Shown here piece after piece: positions 15,969-24,835 of a stretch of DNA of 51,317 nucleotides. Numbering within the stretch: position 1 is the stretch's first letter; each line of letters starts with the position of its first letter. The stretch is from JANRLT01 sp041736895 (GTDB taxonomy: Bacteria; Planctomycetota; Planctomycetia; Pirellulales; JALHPA01). Made by a program: the position numbers and the translations under genes. The DNA lies in contig JBGSSS010000059.1 of the NCBI GenBank assembly GCA_041736895.1, positions 1-51,317 on the forward strand, read 5' to 3'. Under the pieces are notes generated by a model. It was not told the origin of the DNA. It did no database searches and was given only the letters and a program-made list of their open reading frames with translations.

Positions 15969-18260
15969 ATGCCCGGGGAATGGTGCGTGAAGCTTCTGCC
16001 CTTCTATCTCGCGCTGAACTTGCTGCTATTCAGCTTTGTGTCCTTGCGCGCGGCAGAACCAGCAGACGAAGCTGCCGCGGCCAAGGTTCCTGCCGAGATA
16101 GCAAACCCCCGTTTCAGCATCGAGATCGCCGCGCTCCTGAGCAAGACCGGCTGCAATGCCGGAGCTTGCCATGGCAACGCGACGGGCAAAGGGGGCCTCA
16201 AGCTCTCGCTCCGCAACCAAGACGCGGCGTTCGATTACAAGGCGCTCGTCAAAGAACACGCCGGCCGCCGTGTCGATACGTTTGACCCGGACCGGAGTTT
16301 GCTCCTTGCCAAGCCGCTGATGAACGTGGCGCACGAAGGAGGCCAACGCTTCACGGTCGATAGCCCCGAGGCCAATTTGTTGCGCCGCTGGATCGCGGCC
16401 GGAGCGCCGAACGATCCGCCGAACACGCCGCGCGTCAAATCGATCCGCGTCACACCGTCCGACTTGATTCTCCGCGCGCCGGAAGATCGCTTTCAATTCC
16501 AGGTCGTCGCGACGTTCAGCGATGACACCGAACAAGACGTCACCCACTGGGCTGTCTATGAACCGGTCGAGCCGCGCGTCACGATCACGCCCGAGGGCGC
16601 AGCGACGTTGGTGCGCGACGGCGAGACGACGGTGTTGGTGCGGTATCTTTCGGCGCAGAAGTCCGTCCGCGTGGCGCTCGTGCCGCAGCGTGCGGATTTT
16701 GTCTGGAACGATACCGAGAGTCTGAACCGCGTCGACGAGATCGTGCATGCTCGTCTGCGCGAGTTGCAGATCAACCCCAGCGCGCCGGCGAGCGACGCCG
16801 AGTTCATCCGCCGCCTCTCGCTCGATCTGCTCGGGGTCTTGCCGACGGTCGACGAAGCGAAGTCCTTTATCGCGGACAAGCACCCCAATAAACGTGCGCG
16901 GTGGATCGATGCCTGGCTCGTGCGGCCGGAGTATGCCGAACTTTGGGCTCTCCGCTGGGCCGATCTACTGCGCGAGGAAGAGAAGTATCTCGACATCAAG
17001 GGCGTCCGCGCGTTGCATGAATGGCTTCGCGCGAGCTTCGCCGCGAATCGCCCGCTCGATCAATTCGCCCGCGAGCTTGTCAGCACGACGGGCAGCACCT
17101 ACGATCATCCGGCGGCGAACTACTATCGTGCGCTGCGCGATCCGGTGACGCGCGGCGAAGCGACGGCGCAGGTCTTCCTCGGCACGCGCCTGCAATGTGC
17201 CAAGTGCCACAACCATCCGTTCGATCGCTGGACGCAAGACGACTACCACCAATGGACGGCCGTCTTTGCGCAGATCGATTACGACATTCTCGAAAACGCC
17301 CGCCGTGACAAAAACGACAAGCACGAGTTCATCGGCGAACAGCGCGTCAAGATTCTCGACAGCGGCGACGTCACGAACCCGCGCACGAACAAGCCGGCGG
17401 AGCCGCGGTTGCTCGGCGTGAAGACCGTGATGGACGGCAAGACGCCGCGCCTCGATGCGCTCGCCGAGTGGCTCACCGCGAAGGACAACAAGCAGTTCGC
17501 CCGCGCGATGGCGAACCGGCTGTGGCATTCGGTGATGGGCCGCGGGATCGTCGATCCGGTCGATGACTTCCGCGCGTCGAATCCGCCATCGCATCCGGCG
17601 CTGCTCGACTACCTGGCCGACGAACTCGTCAAGAGCGGTTACGACCAGCGGCATGTGCTGCGGTTGATCTTGAACTCGGCGACGTACCAGCGCTCGTCGG
17701 CGACGAACCCGACGAACATCGAAGACGAGCAGCATTACGCTCGGGCGATCCCGCGGAAACTCAGCGCAGAAATCTTGCTCGACACACTCTGTCAGGTCAC
17801 CGGCTCGCAACTCGATTGGGCCAGCTTACCCGACGGGTCACGCAGCGCGCAGCGTGCCGGTCTTGGGGCCAAACGCCGCAAGGAATCGAGCAGCGACGTG
17901 GACAAATTTCTCCGCTCGTTCGGCAAGCCGCCGCGTCTGACGAATTGCGAATGCGAGCGCTCGACCGCCGGAACGATCGGCCAATCGTTCCAAATGCTCA
18001 GCGGCCCGCTCCCGGCGGAACTCCTCGCGCAGCCCGACAACCAACTCGACCGCTGGGCGAGGAGCCAATTGCCTGTGGCGCACCTGCTCGAAGAAATCTG
18101 GTGGACGACGCTGACCCGCGCGCCGACGAGCGAGGAAGAGCGAGCGGCGAAGCAATTGCTCACGATCGACAAAGTCCGCGACGCCGGCGACAGACGCCCC
18201 GTGATCGAAGATATCGTCTGGGCACTCGTGAATAGCCACGAGTTTCAGTTGCGGCTGTAG
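15969..18260 (+). CDS. DUF1549/DUF1553 cytochrome-like exported protein with Ig-like domain
   Basis: 763 residues from ATG 15969; a GTG at 15987 is an alternative. Signal segment LLPFYLALNLLLFSFVSLRA. Domains in order: an N-terminal planctomycete cytochrome-like module with C-x4-C-H (CNAGACHG, Cys62, Cys67, His68); a bacterial Ig-like stretch (about 160-240, SIRVTPSDLILRA); DUF1549 with a CxxCH site (CAKCHNHPFDRW, about 409-413); and DUF1553 at the C-terminus (MANRLWHSVMGRGIVDP, YQRSSATN). This architecture is strongly planctomycete. The CxxCH suggests haem binding. Often paired with a DUF1501 gene, which is absent here. Confidence 0.9.
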   Translation: MPGEWCVKLLPFYLALNLLLFSFVSLRAAEPADEAAAAKVPAEIANPRFSIEIAALLSKTGCNAGACHGNATGKGGLKLSLRNQDAAFDYKALVKEHAGRRVDTFDPDRSLLLAKPLMNVAHEGGQRFTVDSPEANLLRRWIAAGAPNDPPNTPRVKSIRVTPSDLILRAPEDRFQFQVVATFSDDTEQDVTHWAVYEPVEPRVTITPEGAATLVRDGETTVLVRYLSAQKSVRVALVPQRADFVWNDTESLNRVDEIVHARLRELQINPSAPASDAEFIRRLSLDLLGVLPTVDEAKSFIADKHPNKRARWIDAWLVRPEYAELWALRWADLLREEEKYLDIKGVRALHEWLRASFAANRPLDQFARELVSTTGSTYDHPAANYYRALRDPVTRGEATAQVFLGTRLQCAKCHNHPFDRWTQDDYHQWTAVFAQIDYDILENARRDKNDKHEFIGEQRVKILDSGDVTNPRTNKPAEPRLLGVKTVMDGKTPRLDALAEWLTAKDNKQFARAMANRLWHSVMGRGIVDPVDDFRASNPPSHPALLDYLADELVKSGYDQRHVLRLILNSATYQRSSATNPTNIEDEQHYARAIPRKLSAEILLDTLCQVTGSQLDWASLPDGSRSAQRAGLGAKRRKESSSDVDKFLRSFGKPPRLTNCECERSTAGTIGQSFQMLSGPLPAELLAQPDNQLDRWARSQLPVAHLLEEIWWTTLTRAPTSEEERAAKQLLTIDKVRDAGDRRPVIEDIVWALVNSHEFQLRL

Positions 18261-18357
18261 AGCTTTTCTGGTTCATCCGATTCGTCGCCCTTGCTGGGCA
18301 GGCATTGGTATCTACACATTGTTGCTTCACAACTGGCTCAGAACGAAAAGTGTGGCC

Positions 18358-18473
18358 CCCAAAGTGGACTGCTCGCCCCGCGAGCAGGAAAAAACGCTGC
18401 GCTAGCGCAGGCAAAGATCTGGAATCGATGTTGCGCGAAGTTCCTTCTCACGGGGTGAGAAGGCCACTTTGGG
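18358..18473. ncRNA. Candidate structured RNA: closing stem over three hairpins
   Basis: CCCAAAGTGG (18358-18367) pairs with CCACTTTGGG (18464-18473). Inside lie CTGCTCG-CCCCG-CGAGCAG (18369-18387), the palindrome CTGCGCTAGCGCAG (18397-18410) and CCTTCTCAC-GGG-GTGAGAAGG (18443-18463), the last abutting the closing stem. This gives a multi-branch junction. No known RNA family recognised; it could equally be a mobile palindromic element. Confidence 0.4.
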
Positions 18474-18896
18474 TGCGGCTGCATCGGCTCAACGTCTTTT
18501 TGAATTGCAAAACCCTAGGATTTCACAAGCTCCAAGCAATCATGAAAGCTTGTGTAGATACCATTGCTGGGCAGTGGGGGCCTGCGGCGTTTTTTGGCTG
18601 GCGAAAGGGGTTGATTTTGTGCCAGCGTATACTGTACAAAATAATCGTATCTATGACGACCGGGAAGCGCCATGGCGGCGGGCAGGGACGATGGCCGCTG
18701 TTTTCCAGTGGCCTGAGCGGAGCAAAAACGCCGTGGTTTGTTGCCTTTAAAGGCAACAAAAAAAAACGCCGTGGCGCGCGAGTTCCGTTGGAATTGGACA
18801 GCCAAGGCAGCGGCCCCGTGACTTTGCCGAGAATGCTGCAGAGCGCAAGATTCCGTGTTCGGTTAAACACGGAAATCGGCGGCGCGCAGCTTGCGA

Positions 18897-18987
18897 TTTT
18901 TTCGTGATTTTTTTGAGCTTTTTCGTGTCTTTTTACGTTTTTTTCGCGTTTTTTCTGATTTTTTCGCGTTTTTTCGGAGTTTTTTTT
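18897..18987. other. Nine phased T-tracts: predicted intrinsically curved DNA
   Basis: Runs of 5-8 T start at 18897, 18908, 18919, 18930, 18938, 18949, 18959, 18969 and 18980: steps of 11, 11, 11, 8, 11, 10, 10, 11, mean 10.4 bp, matching the helix repeat. Phased A/T-tracts bend DNA in one direction. The block ends 100 bp before the XRE regulator gene. Confidence 0.85.
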
Positions 18988-19087
18988 GCCGTGTTTCCCG
19001 CGATTTCCCCGCATTTCCCGGCGTTATGGTAAATCTCACGACGCGCGCAATTCGCGCAACTACTTTTTTTAACAATCGGTGCTGTCC

Positions 19088-19501
19088 ATGTCCCGTGCCT
19101 ATTTGCGTGCCTTGGAAAATACCTTCGGCCGAATGCTCAGCGCGTACGCGGAAATTCAAGAAGATCACGTCAACGCGTTGTTCAAATGTATCGCGGCCAT
19201 GGCCGGGTTTTCGGGAACCGAGGCTCCTCGGGCCTCGAGCGAGTTGGCGAACGTCGTGGCAATACTCCGCGACGAACGCCAGCGCCAGGGTTTGACCATG
19301 CGCGATATCCAAGCGGCGTCCGGCATCTCGCGCACTGCCCTGAGCGAGATCGAAACCCAAAAGAACGCGAATCCGTCCATCGCCACGCTCAATCGAATCG
19401 CGGCGGCGCTGGGCATGAAGCTGGTCGTCGCGTTGGTGGAGGCGGATGAACCCGTGTGCGATAATCAGGAAACTACCGCAGGAGAACCCGATGCAAAATG
19501 A
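19088..19501 (+). CDS. XRE-family helix-turn-helix regulator
   Basis: 137 residues from ATG 19088; GTG 19079 is possible. An N-terminal helical part of about 50 residues of unknown family is followed by a Cro/CI-type HTH (about 52-110: LRDERQRQGLTMRDIQAASG, ISRTALSEIE, PSIATLNRIAAALG). It should bind DNA as a dimer. The next gene overlaps its 3' end by 11 bp, a layout typical of a small regulator-plus-effector cassette. Upstream DNA is strongly phased with T-tracts, a possible site of regulation. Targets unknown. Confidence 0.85.
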   Translation: MSRAYLRALENTFGRMLSAYAEIQEDHVNALFKCIAAMAGFSGTEAPRASSELANVVAILRDERQRQGLTMRDIQAASGISRTALSEIETQKNANPSIATLNRIAAALGMKLVVALVEADEPVCDNQETTAGEPDAK

Positions 19502-20006
19502 AGATTTCAATCCGGCTGTTGGAAAACAAGGACCACCTGATTGGGCGGATGAGTTGCTTACCGCTGCGCAAGGCCAGCCTGCCTACTACAATGGCGACGA
19601 GGAGTTCGCTCGTGTTCGCTTTGGCACGGAGACGATTTACGATTCGTCGTTAGCCGATACTGGTCCATGTTTCCGCTGTTTCACGAGCAAAGGGATGTTC
19701 CATGTCCTGAAGTGCGAGTACGAGCAATGCCCGAAATGCGGCTTGCAGATCAGTACCTGCGGCTGCTATCTGACAACGGAGAAATTTGTCGAGTTGCATG
19801 ATCCGCGGGAAGATGATCCCGTCTGGGGTCCGTTGATCAAGCAGGCAGAGGAAGAAGCCGATCGGGAGTTAATCAATCACAAGCAGCGCGGGGGGAGGGG
19901 CTATTGCTTCGTCTACTGGGAAAAGATGCGATGGATTTTATGGAAGCGCTATGGGATTGAATGGAAATCGCCGGCGGAGATGAATCCGGGGACGTTTTAT
20001 GATTGA
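19491..20006 (+). CDS. Hypothetical cysteine-rich (zinc-ribbon-like) protein coupled to the XRE gene
   Basis: 171 residues from ATG 19491, with AGGAG seven bases upstream; this start is better than the frame's first ATG at 19446. It overlaps the XRE gene by 11 bp, so the two are cotranscribed and probably coupled. Cysteines are clustered (CFRCF, then CEYEQCPKCG and STCGC) and suggest one zinc-binding ribbon. The C-terminal half is rich in Trp/Tyr (YCFVYWEKMRWILWKRYG). Family not recognised; no signal peptide or membrane segment. Could be the effector of a regulator pair; that is inference. Confidence 0.65.
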   Translation: MQNEDFNPAVGKQGPPDWADELLTAAQGQPAYYNGDEEFARVRFGTETIYDSSLADTGPCFRCFTSKGMFHVLKCEYEQCPKCGLQISTCGCYLTTEKFVELHDPREDDPVWGPLIKQAEEEADRELINHKQRGGRGYCFVYWEKMRWILWKRYGIEWKSPAEMNPGTFYD

Positions 20007-20146
20007 ATCATTCGCAACGCAAAGTTTGCCCTGATGTTTGTGAATCTGTGGACAGTTATTTTGCTTTTGCCTTTTTTCTTCTCCGTGTTCCTCCGTGACT
20101 CCGTGGTTTTGCCTTTGTCTTTTTCGTTCGTAGCGATGGCCACGAA

Positions 20147-21043
20147 CTACGTTGCGGTCCAGCGGCGCGTTTGAGCGAGGTCGCTGCGGCGGGCGAGAAT
20201 CATGTTCGTCAGAAACTTGGGATTGCCGAGGACATAGCGCCGCCATTTGTGCGGCTGGCGGCGGAGGATGTCGAGCCATTCGAAGCCGAGCGCGCGAATC
20301 CACGGCGCGGCGCGGACCAGTGTCCCCGCCCAGCGGTCGATCAACCCGCCGACGCCCATGCTGACGCGGACGCGGAGCGCGTCGCGATGTGTATGAATCC
20401 AGCGTTCTTGCAGGGGGTTTCCCATGCCGACGAGGAGCAGATGCGGCCGCACGCGGTTGATGTCGTCGATGACCGGAAAGGCGCGGTCGCCCCCGACGAA
20501 GCCGTGATGCTGGCCGACGAGTTTCCAACCGGGATAGTTCGTCGCGGCGAAGTCGACGGCCCCTTGCAGGTTCCGTTCGTCCGAGCCGAGCAGGTAGTAG
20601 GTGTAGCCCTCGGTTTCGGTCATCAGCCGGGGAATGAGGTCGGTGCCGTTCAGGTTCGCGCGCATGCGGATGCCCTGAGCCCGCGCGGCCCAGCGAACAC
20701 CGGTGCCATCGCCAAAGACGCGGAAGGCCGCATTGAGGACATTGCGAAAACTGGGATCGTCGGTCGCGCAGTTGCAGGTATGCGCATTGGCGAAGTAGAC
20801 GGGCCGATGAACGCCATCGTCGGCCGAGAGCATCTGCGTGAGCAGGCGAAGCGCCGCCGGTTCGTCGATGTTGGTGATCCCGATGCCCAGGACCGAAACC
20901 ACGTCCGCGAACCGCTCGGGAAAGTCGGGCGTCGCGGTTATCCGCTGTCCGGGTTGCAGGAGGTGCGAGACCTCGGTCTCGAAGATCGACGGCGGCACAT
21001 GCGCAAGCGGAATTTTCGGCGGCGAGTAGGTTTCGAAGTGCAT
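20147..21043 (-). CDS. WecG/TagA/CpsF-family glycosyltransferase (GT26)
   Basis: 298 residues. It should transfer an N-acetylated amino-sugar from a UDP-donor to a lipid-linked acceptor during surface polysaccharide synthesis, at the inner face of the membrane. Family blocks seen: VYFANAHTCNCATDDPSFRN, FGDGTGVRWAAR, YYLLGSDERNLQGAV and LLVGMGNPLQERW. Neighbouring gene 21173-22447 is a GT4 transferase on the same strand, so both may serve one exopolysaccharide pathway. The basic C-terminus (HKWRRYVLGNPKFL) is usual for membrane association. Acceptor not predictable. Confidence 0.9.
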   Translation of the reverse strand: MHFETYSPPKIPLAHVPPSIFETEVSHLLQPGQRITATPDFPERFADVVSVLGIGITNIDEPAALRLLTQMLSADDGVHRPVYFANAHTCNCATDDPSFRNVLNAAFRVFGDGTGVRWAARAQGIRMRANLNGTDLIPRLMTETEGYTYYLLGSDERNLQGAVDFAATNYPGWKLVGQHHGFVGGDRAFPVIDDINRVRPHLLLVGMGNPLQERWIHTHRDALRVRVSMGVGGLIDRWAGTLVRAAPWIRALGFEWLDILRRQPHKWRRYVLGNPKFLTNMILARRSDLAQTRRWTAT

Positions 21044-21072
21044 GGGAATGATTGAAGACTGATGAAAAGCAA

Positions 21073-21165
21073 TCCCGTTTAGCGGCGACTCGAAGAGGAG
21101 CGTTTATCAACTCAGCGGAGCGTTAATCAACTCAGTGGAGCGTTAATGAACACTGCGGAGCGTTA
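21073..21165. repeat. GTTTAGCGGCGAC element with tandem 20-bp units (family C)
   Basis: Starts CCCGTTTAGCGGCGACTC, then GGAGCG-containing units repeat in tandem: CTCAGCGGAGCGTTAATCAA (21112-21131), CTCAGTGGAGCGTTAATGAA (21132-21151) and a third partial unit; a related unit precedes them. Related elements: 14250-14290, 22606-22697 and 51299-51317. Confidence 0.8.
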
Positions 21166-21172
21166 CAATCGA

Positions 21173-22447
21173 CTACGCGAGCTTCAGCACTTTCCGATAC
21201 AGAGCCGCGGTCTGCCGCGCCATCATCGTGTCGGAGTACTTCGCCGCGTGATGCGTCAGACCGTTTTCACGCAGTGTGCGCCAGAGCTCGTGATCGCCGA
21301 GCACGCGGGTCACCGCGCGGGCGAGTTGTTCGGGTTGCTGCGGTTCGACGAGCAGACCTTGCTCGTTATTCAGCACGATGTCGGTCACGCCGGCGACGCG
21401 GCTGGCGACGACCGGTACGCCGGCGGACATCGCTTCGAGCACGACCATCGGCATTCCTTCGGCCAGGACGCTCGGAAAGATCAGCAGGTCGAGTTCATCG
21501 AGTTCGGGCTGAATCGGCGAACGGAACCCGCGCCACTCGATCAATTCAGAGATGTTCAATTGCGAAACCAGCGCATGAATCTGTTGTTCGTACTCGGACG
21601 TTTCAAAGCGGCCAATGATGCGGAGCTTGAAATTTTGTCCCTGCTGCTTCATCAGCGCGGCCGCTTCGAGCAAAGGTTCGAGACCCTTACGCGGGCGGAG
21701 CAACGCGATCATGCCGAGCGTCGGCACAGCACGTGGGGCGAACCGCGGACGAAGGTTTGTGCGCTCGGGCACGCCGTTGGGAATGACGACCGGATTGAGA
21801 TGACCCACGCCGCGCAGGAATCGTCCGACGGTGGGCGAGACGGCGACGACGGCGGCGCAGCGCCGCAGGATTCGCCGCTCCAACCAGGCATTCGCCCGAG
21901 TCCAACTCGGGCCGGCCATTTCGACACTTGTTTGGCCGTGGACGTGATGGATCAGCGGCACGCCGGTCCACCAGGCGGCCAGCGCGGCGATCATCGCCGC
22001 GCGGGGATTGTGCGTATGCAGGAGATCGTAGCGCCCGCGGCGAATCAGCTTGGCAAGCCGATACGCGGGCCGCAAATCGAAGCGGTTCGCCATCGGCAGC
22101 GGCCAGAGCGGCACGGTTTGCGCTTGGCGTTCAGCCGGAAAGCAGCCCGGTTTGACGCAGACAAAACCGGTCTCGACGTTTTCGGCGGGCAAGCGCGAGG
22201 CGAGTAAATCCTGAACCCGTTCGATCCCGGCGTAGTGCTCGCCGTTGAAGACTTGCAGCACGCGGAGCGTGCGCTGAGCGGAAGGCACCGCACGGAGTTC
22301 GTCGTCCGATGTATCGCCGCCAATCGGTGGCCAGACTTCAGGCAGCGTCCAATCTTCGCGCGGCAAGCCCGACGGCCAAGCCGTGGGGGGATGTTCGGCT
22401 GCCCAAGTCCATGTGTAATGTTGCGGCGAAAGCGGCGGAGCCAGCAC
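21173..22447 (-). CDS. GT4-family glycosyltransferase
   Basis: 424 residues from GTG 22447; the true start is uncertain, since family homology begins near residue 60 (LRVLQVFNGEHYAGIERVQD). GT-B fold enzyme, retaining, nucleotide-sugar dependent. Donor-site blocks: VIPNGVPERTN, the MIALLRPRKGLEPLLEAA motif, and E-x7-E type VLAEGMPMVVLEAMSAGVPV. The ARRILRR-CAAVVAVSP segment is the usual inter-domain strand. Likely adds a sugar to an exported polysaccharide with the WecG-type enzyme next to it. Sugar and linkage unknown. Confidence 0.88.
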   Translation of the reverse strand: MLAPPLSPQHYTWTWAAEHPPTAWPSGLPREDWTLPEVWPPIGGDTSDDELRAVPSAQRTLRVLQVFNGEHYAGIERVQDLLASRLPAENVETGFVCVKPGCFPAERQAQTVPLWPLPMANRFDLRPAYRLAKLIRRGRYDLLHTHNPRAAMIAALAAWWTGVPLIHHVHGQTSVEMAGPSWTRANAWLERRILRRCAAVVAVSPTVGRFLRGVGHLNPVVIPNGVPERTNLRPRFAPRAVPTLGMIALLRPRKGLEPLLEAAALMKQQGQNFKLRIIGRFETSEYEQQIHALVSQLNISELIEWRGFRSPIQPELDELDLLIFPSVLAEGMPMVVLEAMSAGVPVVASRVAGVTDIVLNNEQGLLVEPQQPEQLARAVTRVLGDHELWRTLRENGLTHHAAKYSDTMMARQTAALYRKVLKLA

Positions 22448-22605
22448 GAAGCACCCCGGACGAAAGAGGGAGTCTCGCCCGCCGGACTACGGTCAATGAC
22501 CGCGTTGGGGAGTCCGGCAAGCTGCTCAACTCTAGGTCACGGGTTTTGGTGATGACGGGGCTTCGTGAGTCCGTTTGTAGGGGTTATGCCGCGCTACGAA
22601 AAAAC

Positions 22606-22697
22606 GCTCCGCAGTATTTATTTCTGCTCCGCTGTGAGTCGCCGCGAAACGTTTAGCGGCGACTCACAGCGGAGCGCAAATGAATACAAAGGAGCGT
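22606..22697. terminator. Perfect 20-bp hairpin downstream of ftsH (family C)
   Basis: GCTCCGCTGTGAGTCGCCGC (22626-22645) and its exact complement (22656-22675) flank a 10-base loop GAAACGTTTA; imperfect pairing extends outward to about 22606 and 22697. It follows the leftward ftsH gene and could stop its transcript. It shares GTTTAGCGGCGACTC with other family C copies. Confidence 0.8.
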
Positions 22698-22723
22698 TTC
22701 AGAGCGTTAATTGCACACGCTAC

Positions 22724-24835
22724 TTACGCGTTGCCCTCGGCGATGTCCAAACGGACCTCGTTTTTTTCCGACTCGGTCAGGGCGTTCGCCGCTTCGCGGC
22801 TCGGTCGGCGGCGTTCGATGAGGGTGCCGGGGACGATCGTGGGGCTGGAGTTGGTCGCTTCGATGACTTCGCGGAGTTCCGCGCTGTCGATCACTTCCTT
22901 TTCCATCAACCGTGTTGTCAGGGCTTCGAGTGCGGCGCGGCGGGTTTGCAGGATGTTGCGGACCTTGTCCATCGATTCGTCGACGATCCGTTTGACTTCC
23001 ATGTCGATTTCGCGGCTGGTTTGCTCGCTGAAGTTCCGGTCCGACGGCTGTTCGCCGCCGCCGGCCAAAAACGCCGAACGATTGCTCGCGCGATACGACA
23101 CCCGGCCGAGCCGGCTCATGCCGTATTCCATGACCATCGAGCGAGCCATCGCCGCGACCCGTTCCAGGTCGTTCTGCGCGCCGGTCGAGATGTCTTCGTA
23201 GACCATTTCTTCGACGACGGTGCCGGCAAGCAAGACCTGAATTCGCGATTCGAGTTCGCTCTGCGTCATCAGGTACCGATCATCCTCGGGCCGCTGCATC
23301 GTGTACCCGAGCGCGGCGAGGCCGCGCGGGATGATGCTGACCTTGTGCACCGGATCGGTGTTGGGCAGCGAGTACGCGACGAGGGCGTGCCCGCTTTCGT
23401 GGTACGCAACGCGTTGTTTTTCGTCGGGCTGAATGACACGCATCTTCTTTTCGAGGCCGGCCGTGACGCGTTCGACGCCTTCGTTGAATTCTTCGATCCC
23501 GACGGACGTTTTCCCTTTGCGTGCGGCAAGCAGCGCAGCCTCGTTGACCAGATTCGCCAAGTCCGCTCCGACAAACCCGGGCGTCAGCGCGGCGATATCG
23601 CCTAGCTTGACACGGCTGTCGAGTTTCACATTGGCGACGTGGACCTTGAGGACCGCCTCGCGCCCGCGCACATCGGGCCGATCGACTAGCACATGCCGAT
23701 CAAAGCGGCCAGGGCGCAAGAGCGCCGGGTCGAGCGTTTCGGGCCGATTCGTCGCGGCCATGACGATGATTCCGCTGTTGCTGCCAAAGCCGTCCATCTC
23801 GACGAGCAGCGCATTGAGCGTTTGTTCGCGTTCGTCGTGGCCGCCCATCATGCCGTTGCCGCGCGTTTTGCCAAGCGCGTCGAGCTCATCGATGAAGATG
23901 ATGCACGGCGCCTTGGCTTCGGCTTGCTGGAACATGTCGCGGACGCGCGCGGCACCGACGCCGACGAACATTTCGACGAAGTCGGAACCGGAGAGCGAAA
24001 AGAACGGCACGCCCGCCTCGCCGGCGATCGCCTTGGCGAGCAGCGTCTTGCCGGTGCCCGGCGGACCGACGAGGAGCATGCCTTTGGGGATGCGGCCGCC
24101 GAGGATTTGAAACTTTTCGGGATGACGGAGGAACTCGACCACTTCACGCACTTCTTCGACGGCTTCGTCGATGCCGGCGACGTCGTCGAACATGATGCCT
24201 AGGTCTTCTTGCGCGTACATCTTACCGCGGCTGCGGCCGAACGCCATCGGCGAGCTGGCCCCGCCCATCCGGCGGAGCATGATGTAGATCAAGAGCATGG
24301 TCACCAGCGTGATCATGATGATCGGCATGTAGCCGACCCAGCGGCTCGGGCCGCGCGGGTAGCGATAATCGAGTTGTTTCTTGCCGAGGACGTCGAGCAA
24401 CATTTTTTCGCTCGGCTCGGTTGGCAGGCGTTCGGCGCGGAAGCCGAGCTTCACGGCTTTGTCTTCGGCTTCGCCAGGCAGGCGACGTTTGATCGTGCCG
24501 GTGACATCTTGGAGGTTGATCTCGATTTCCTCGGGCGAAGAGTAGTAGGCTTCTTCCTTGGAGCCTTCGGCTTTGATGGCCGCTTCGCCGGTATGGCCGG
24601 TGAGGACGCCGTTTTTGTCGAGCGTCGGTTCCACCTTGTTCAGAATGGCCATCAACTGGGGGAACGTCAGCTCGACCGTGCCGCCCGTTCCGCCAAAGAG
24701 CAACACGCCGAGCGAGAGAGTGAGCATGATGACCAGTAGGATCACCGCCCCGCTCATCAAGGTGGACGGCTTTTTTTCAGGCGTTTTCGGGCGAAGGCTC
24801 GACGAGTTCTCGCGATCAGTTTCCGGGTTCGGCAT
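22724..24835 (-). CDS. ftsH: ATP-dependent zinc metalloprotease FtsH
   Basis: Membrane-bound AAA+ protease for quality control of membrane proteins and short-lived regulators. 703 residues. Transmembrane segments at about 28-48 and 168-188 bracket a periplasmic domain longer than in E. coli. Walker A GPPGTGKT (257-264), Walker B IIFIDE (312-317), second region of homology RPGRFDR, and zinc site HESGH (479-483) are all present. The C-terminus is short after the peptidase domain. Ribosomal coupling to neighbours is not seen; a promoter should lie in 24836-25237. Confidence 0.97.
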   Translation of the reverse strand: MPNPETDRENSSSLRPKTPEKKPSTLMSGAVILLVIMLTLSLGVLLFGGTGGTVELTFPQLMAILNKVEPTLDKNGVLTGHTGEAAIKAEGSKEEAYYSSPEEIEINLQDVTGTIKRRLPGEAEDKAVKLGFRAERLPTEPSEKMLLDVLGKKQLDYRYPRGPSRWVGYMPIIMITLVTMLLIYIMLRRMGGASSPMAFGRSRGKMYAQEDLGIMFDDVAGIDEAVEEVREVVEFLRHPEKFQILGGRIPKGMLLVGPPGTGKTLLAKAIAGEAGVPFFSLSGSDFVEMFVGVGAARVRDMFQQAEAKAPCIIFIDELDALGKTRGNGMMGGHDEREQTLNALLVEMDGFGSNSGIIVMAATNRPETLDPALLRPGRFDRHVLVDRPDVRGREAVLKVHVANVKLDSRVKLGDIAALTPGFVGADLANLVNEAALLAARKGKTSVGIEEFNEGVERVTAGLEKKMRVIQPDEKQRVAYHESGHALVAYSLPNTDPVHKVSIIPRGLAALGYTMQRPEDDRYLMTQSELESRIQVLLAGTVVEEMVYEDISTGAQNDLERVAAMARSMVMEYGMSRLGRVSYRASNRSAFLAGGGEQPSDRNFSEQTSREIDMEVKRIVDESMDKVRNILQTRRAALEALTTRLMEKEVIDSAELREVIEATNSSPTIVPGTLIERRRPSREAANALTESEKNEVRLDIAEGNA

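Larger units (their letters stand above)
18261..19087. other. Structured 0.8-kb non-coding spacer
   Basis: Between the DUF1549 gene and the XRE regulator. It contains, in order, a multi-hairpin block (18358-18473), a perfect GTTGCCTTTAAAGGCAAC palindrome followed by nine or more A (about 18738-18765), a 9-bp stem TTCCGTGTT/AACACGGAA (18851-18874), and nine phased T-tracts (18897-18987). Open frames across it on both strands are biased by these tracts and do not look like genes. Confidence 0.7.

Noticed and set aside
18305..18907. A 200-residue plus-strand open frame
   Set aside because: It crosses several hairpins and a poly-A/T palindrome, has no recognisable domain, and its composition follows the repeats.
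18523..19014. A minus-strand frame beginning with a Lys/Arg/Glu-rich stretch
   Set aside because: The Lys-rich part is just the phased T-tracts read on the other strand (AAA codons); the rest is not protein-like.
20041..20120. CTCCGTG-rich tract before the WecG-type gene as a CRISPR-like repeat
   Set aside because: Only three irregular CTCCGTG units over 30 bp with no spacers; low-complexity sequence of unknown origin.
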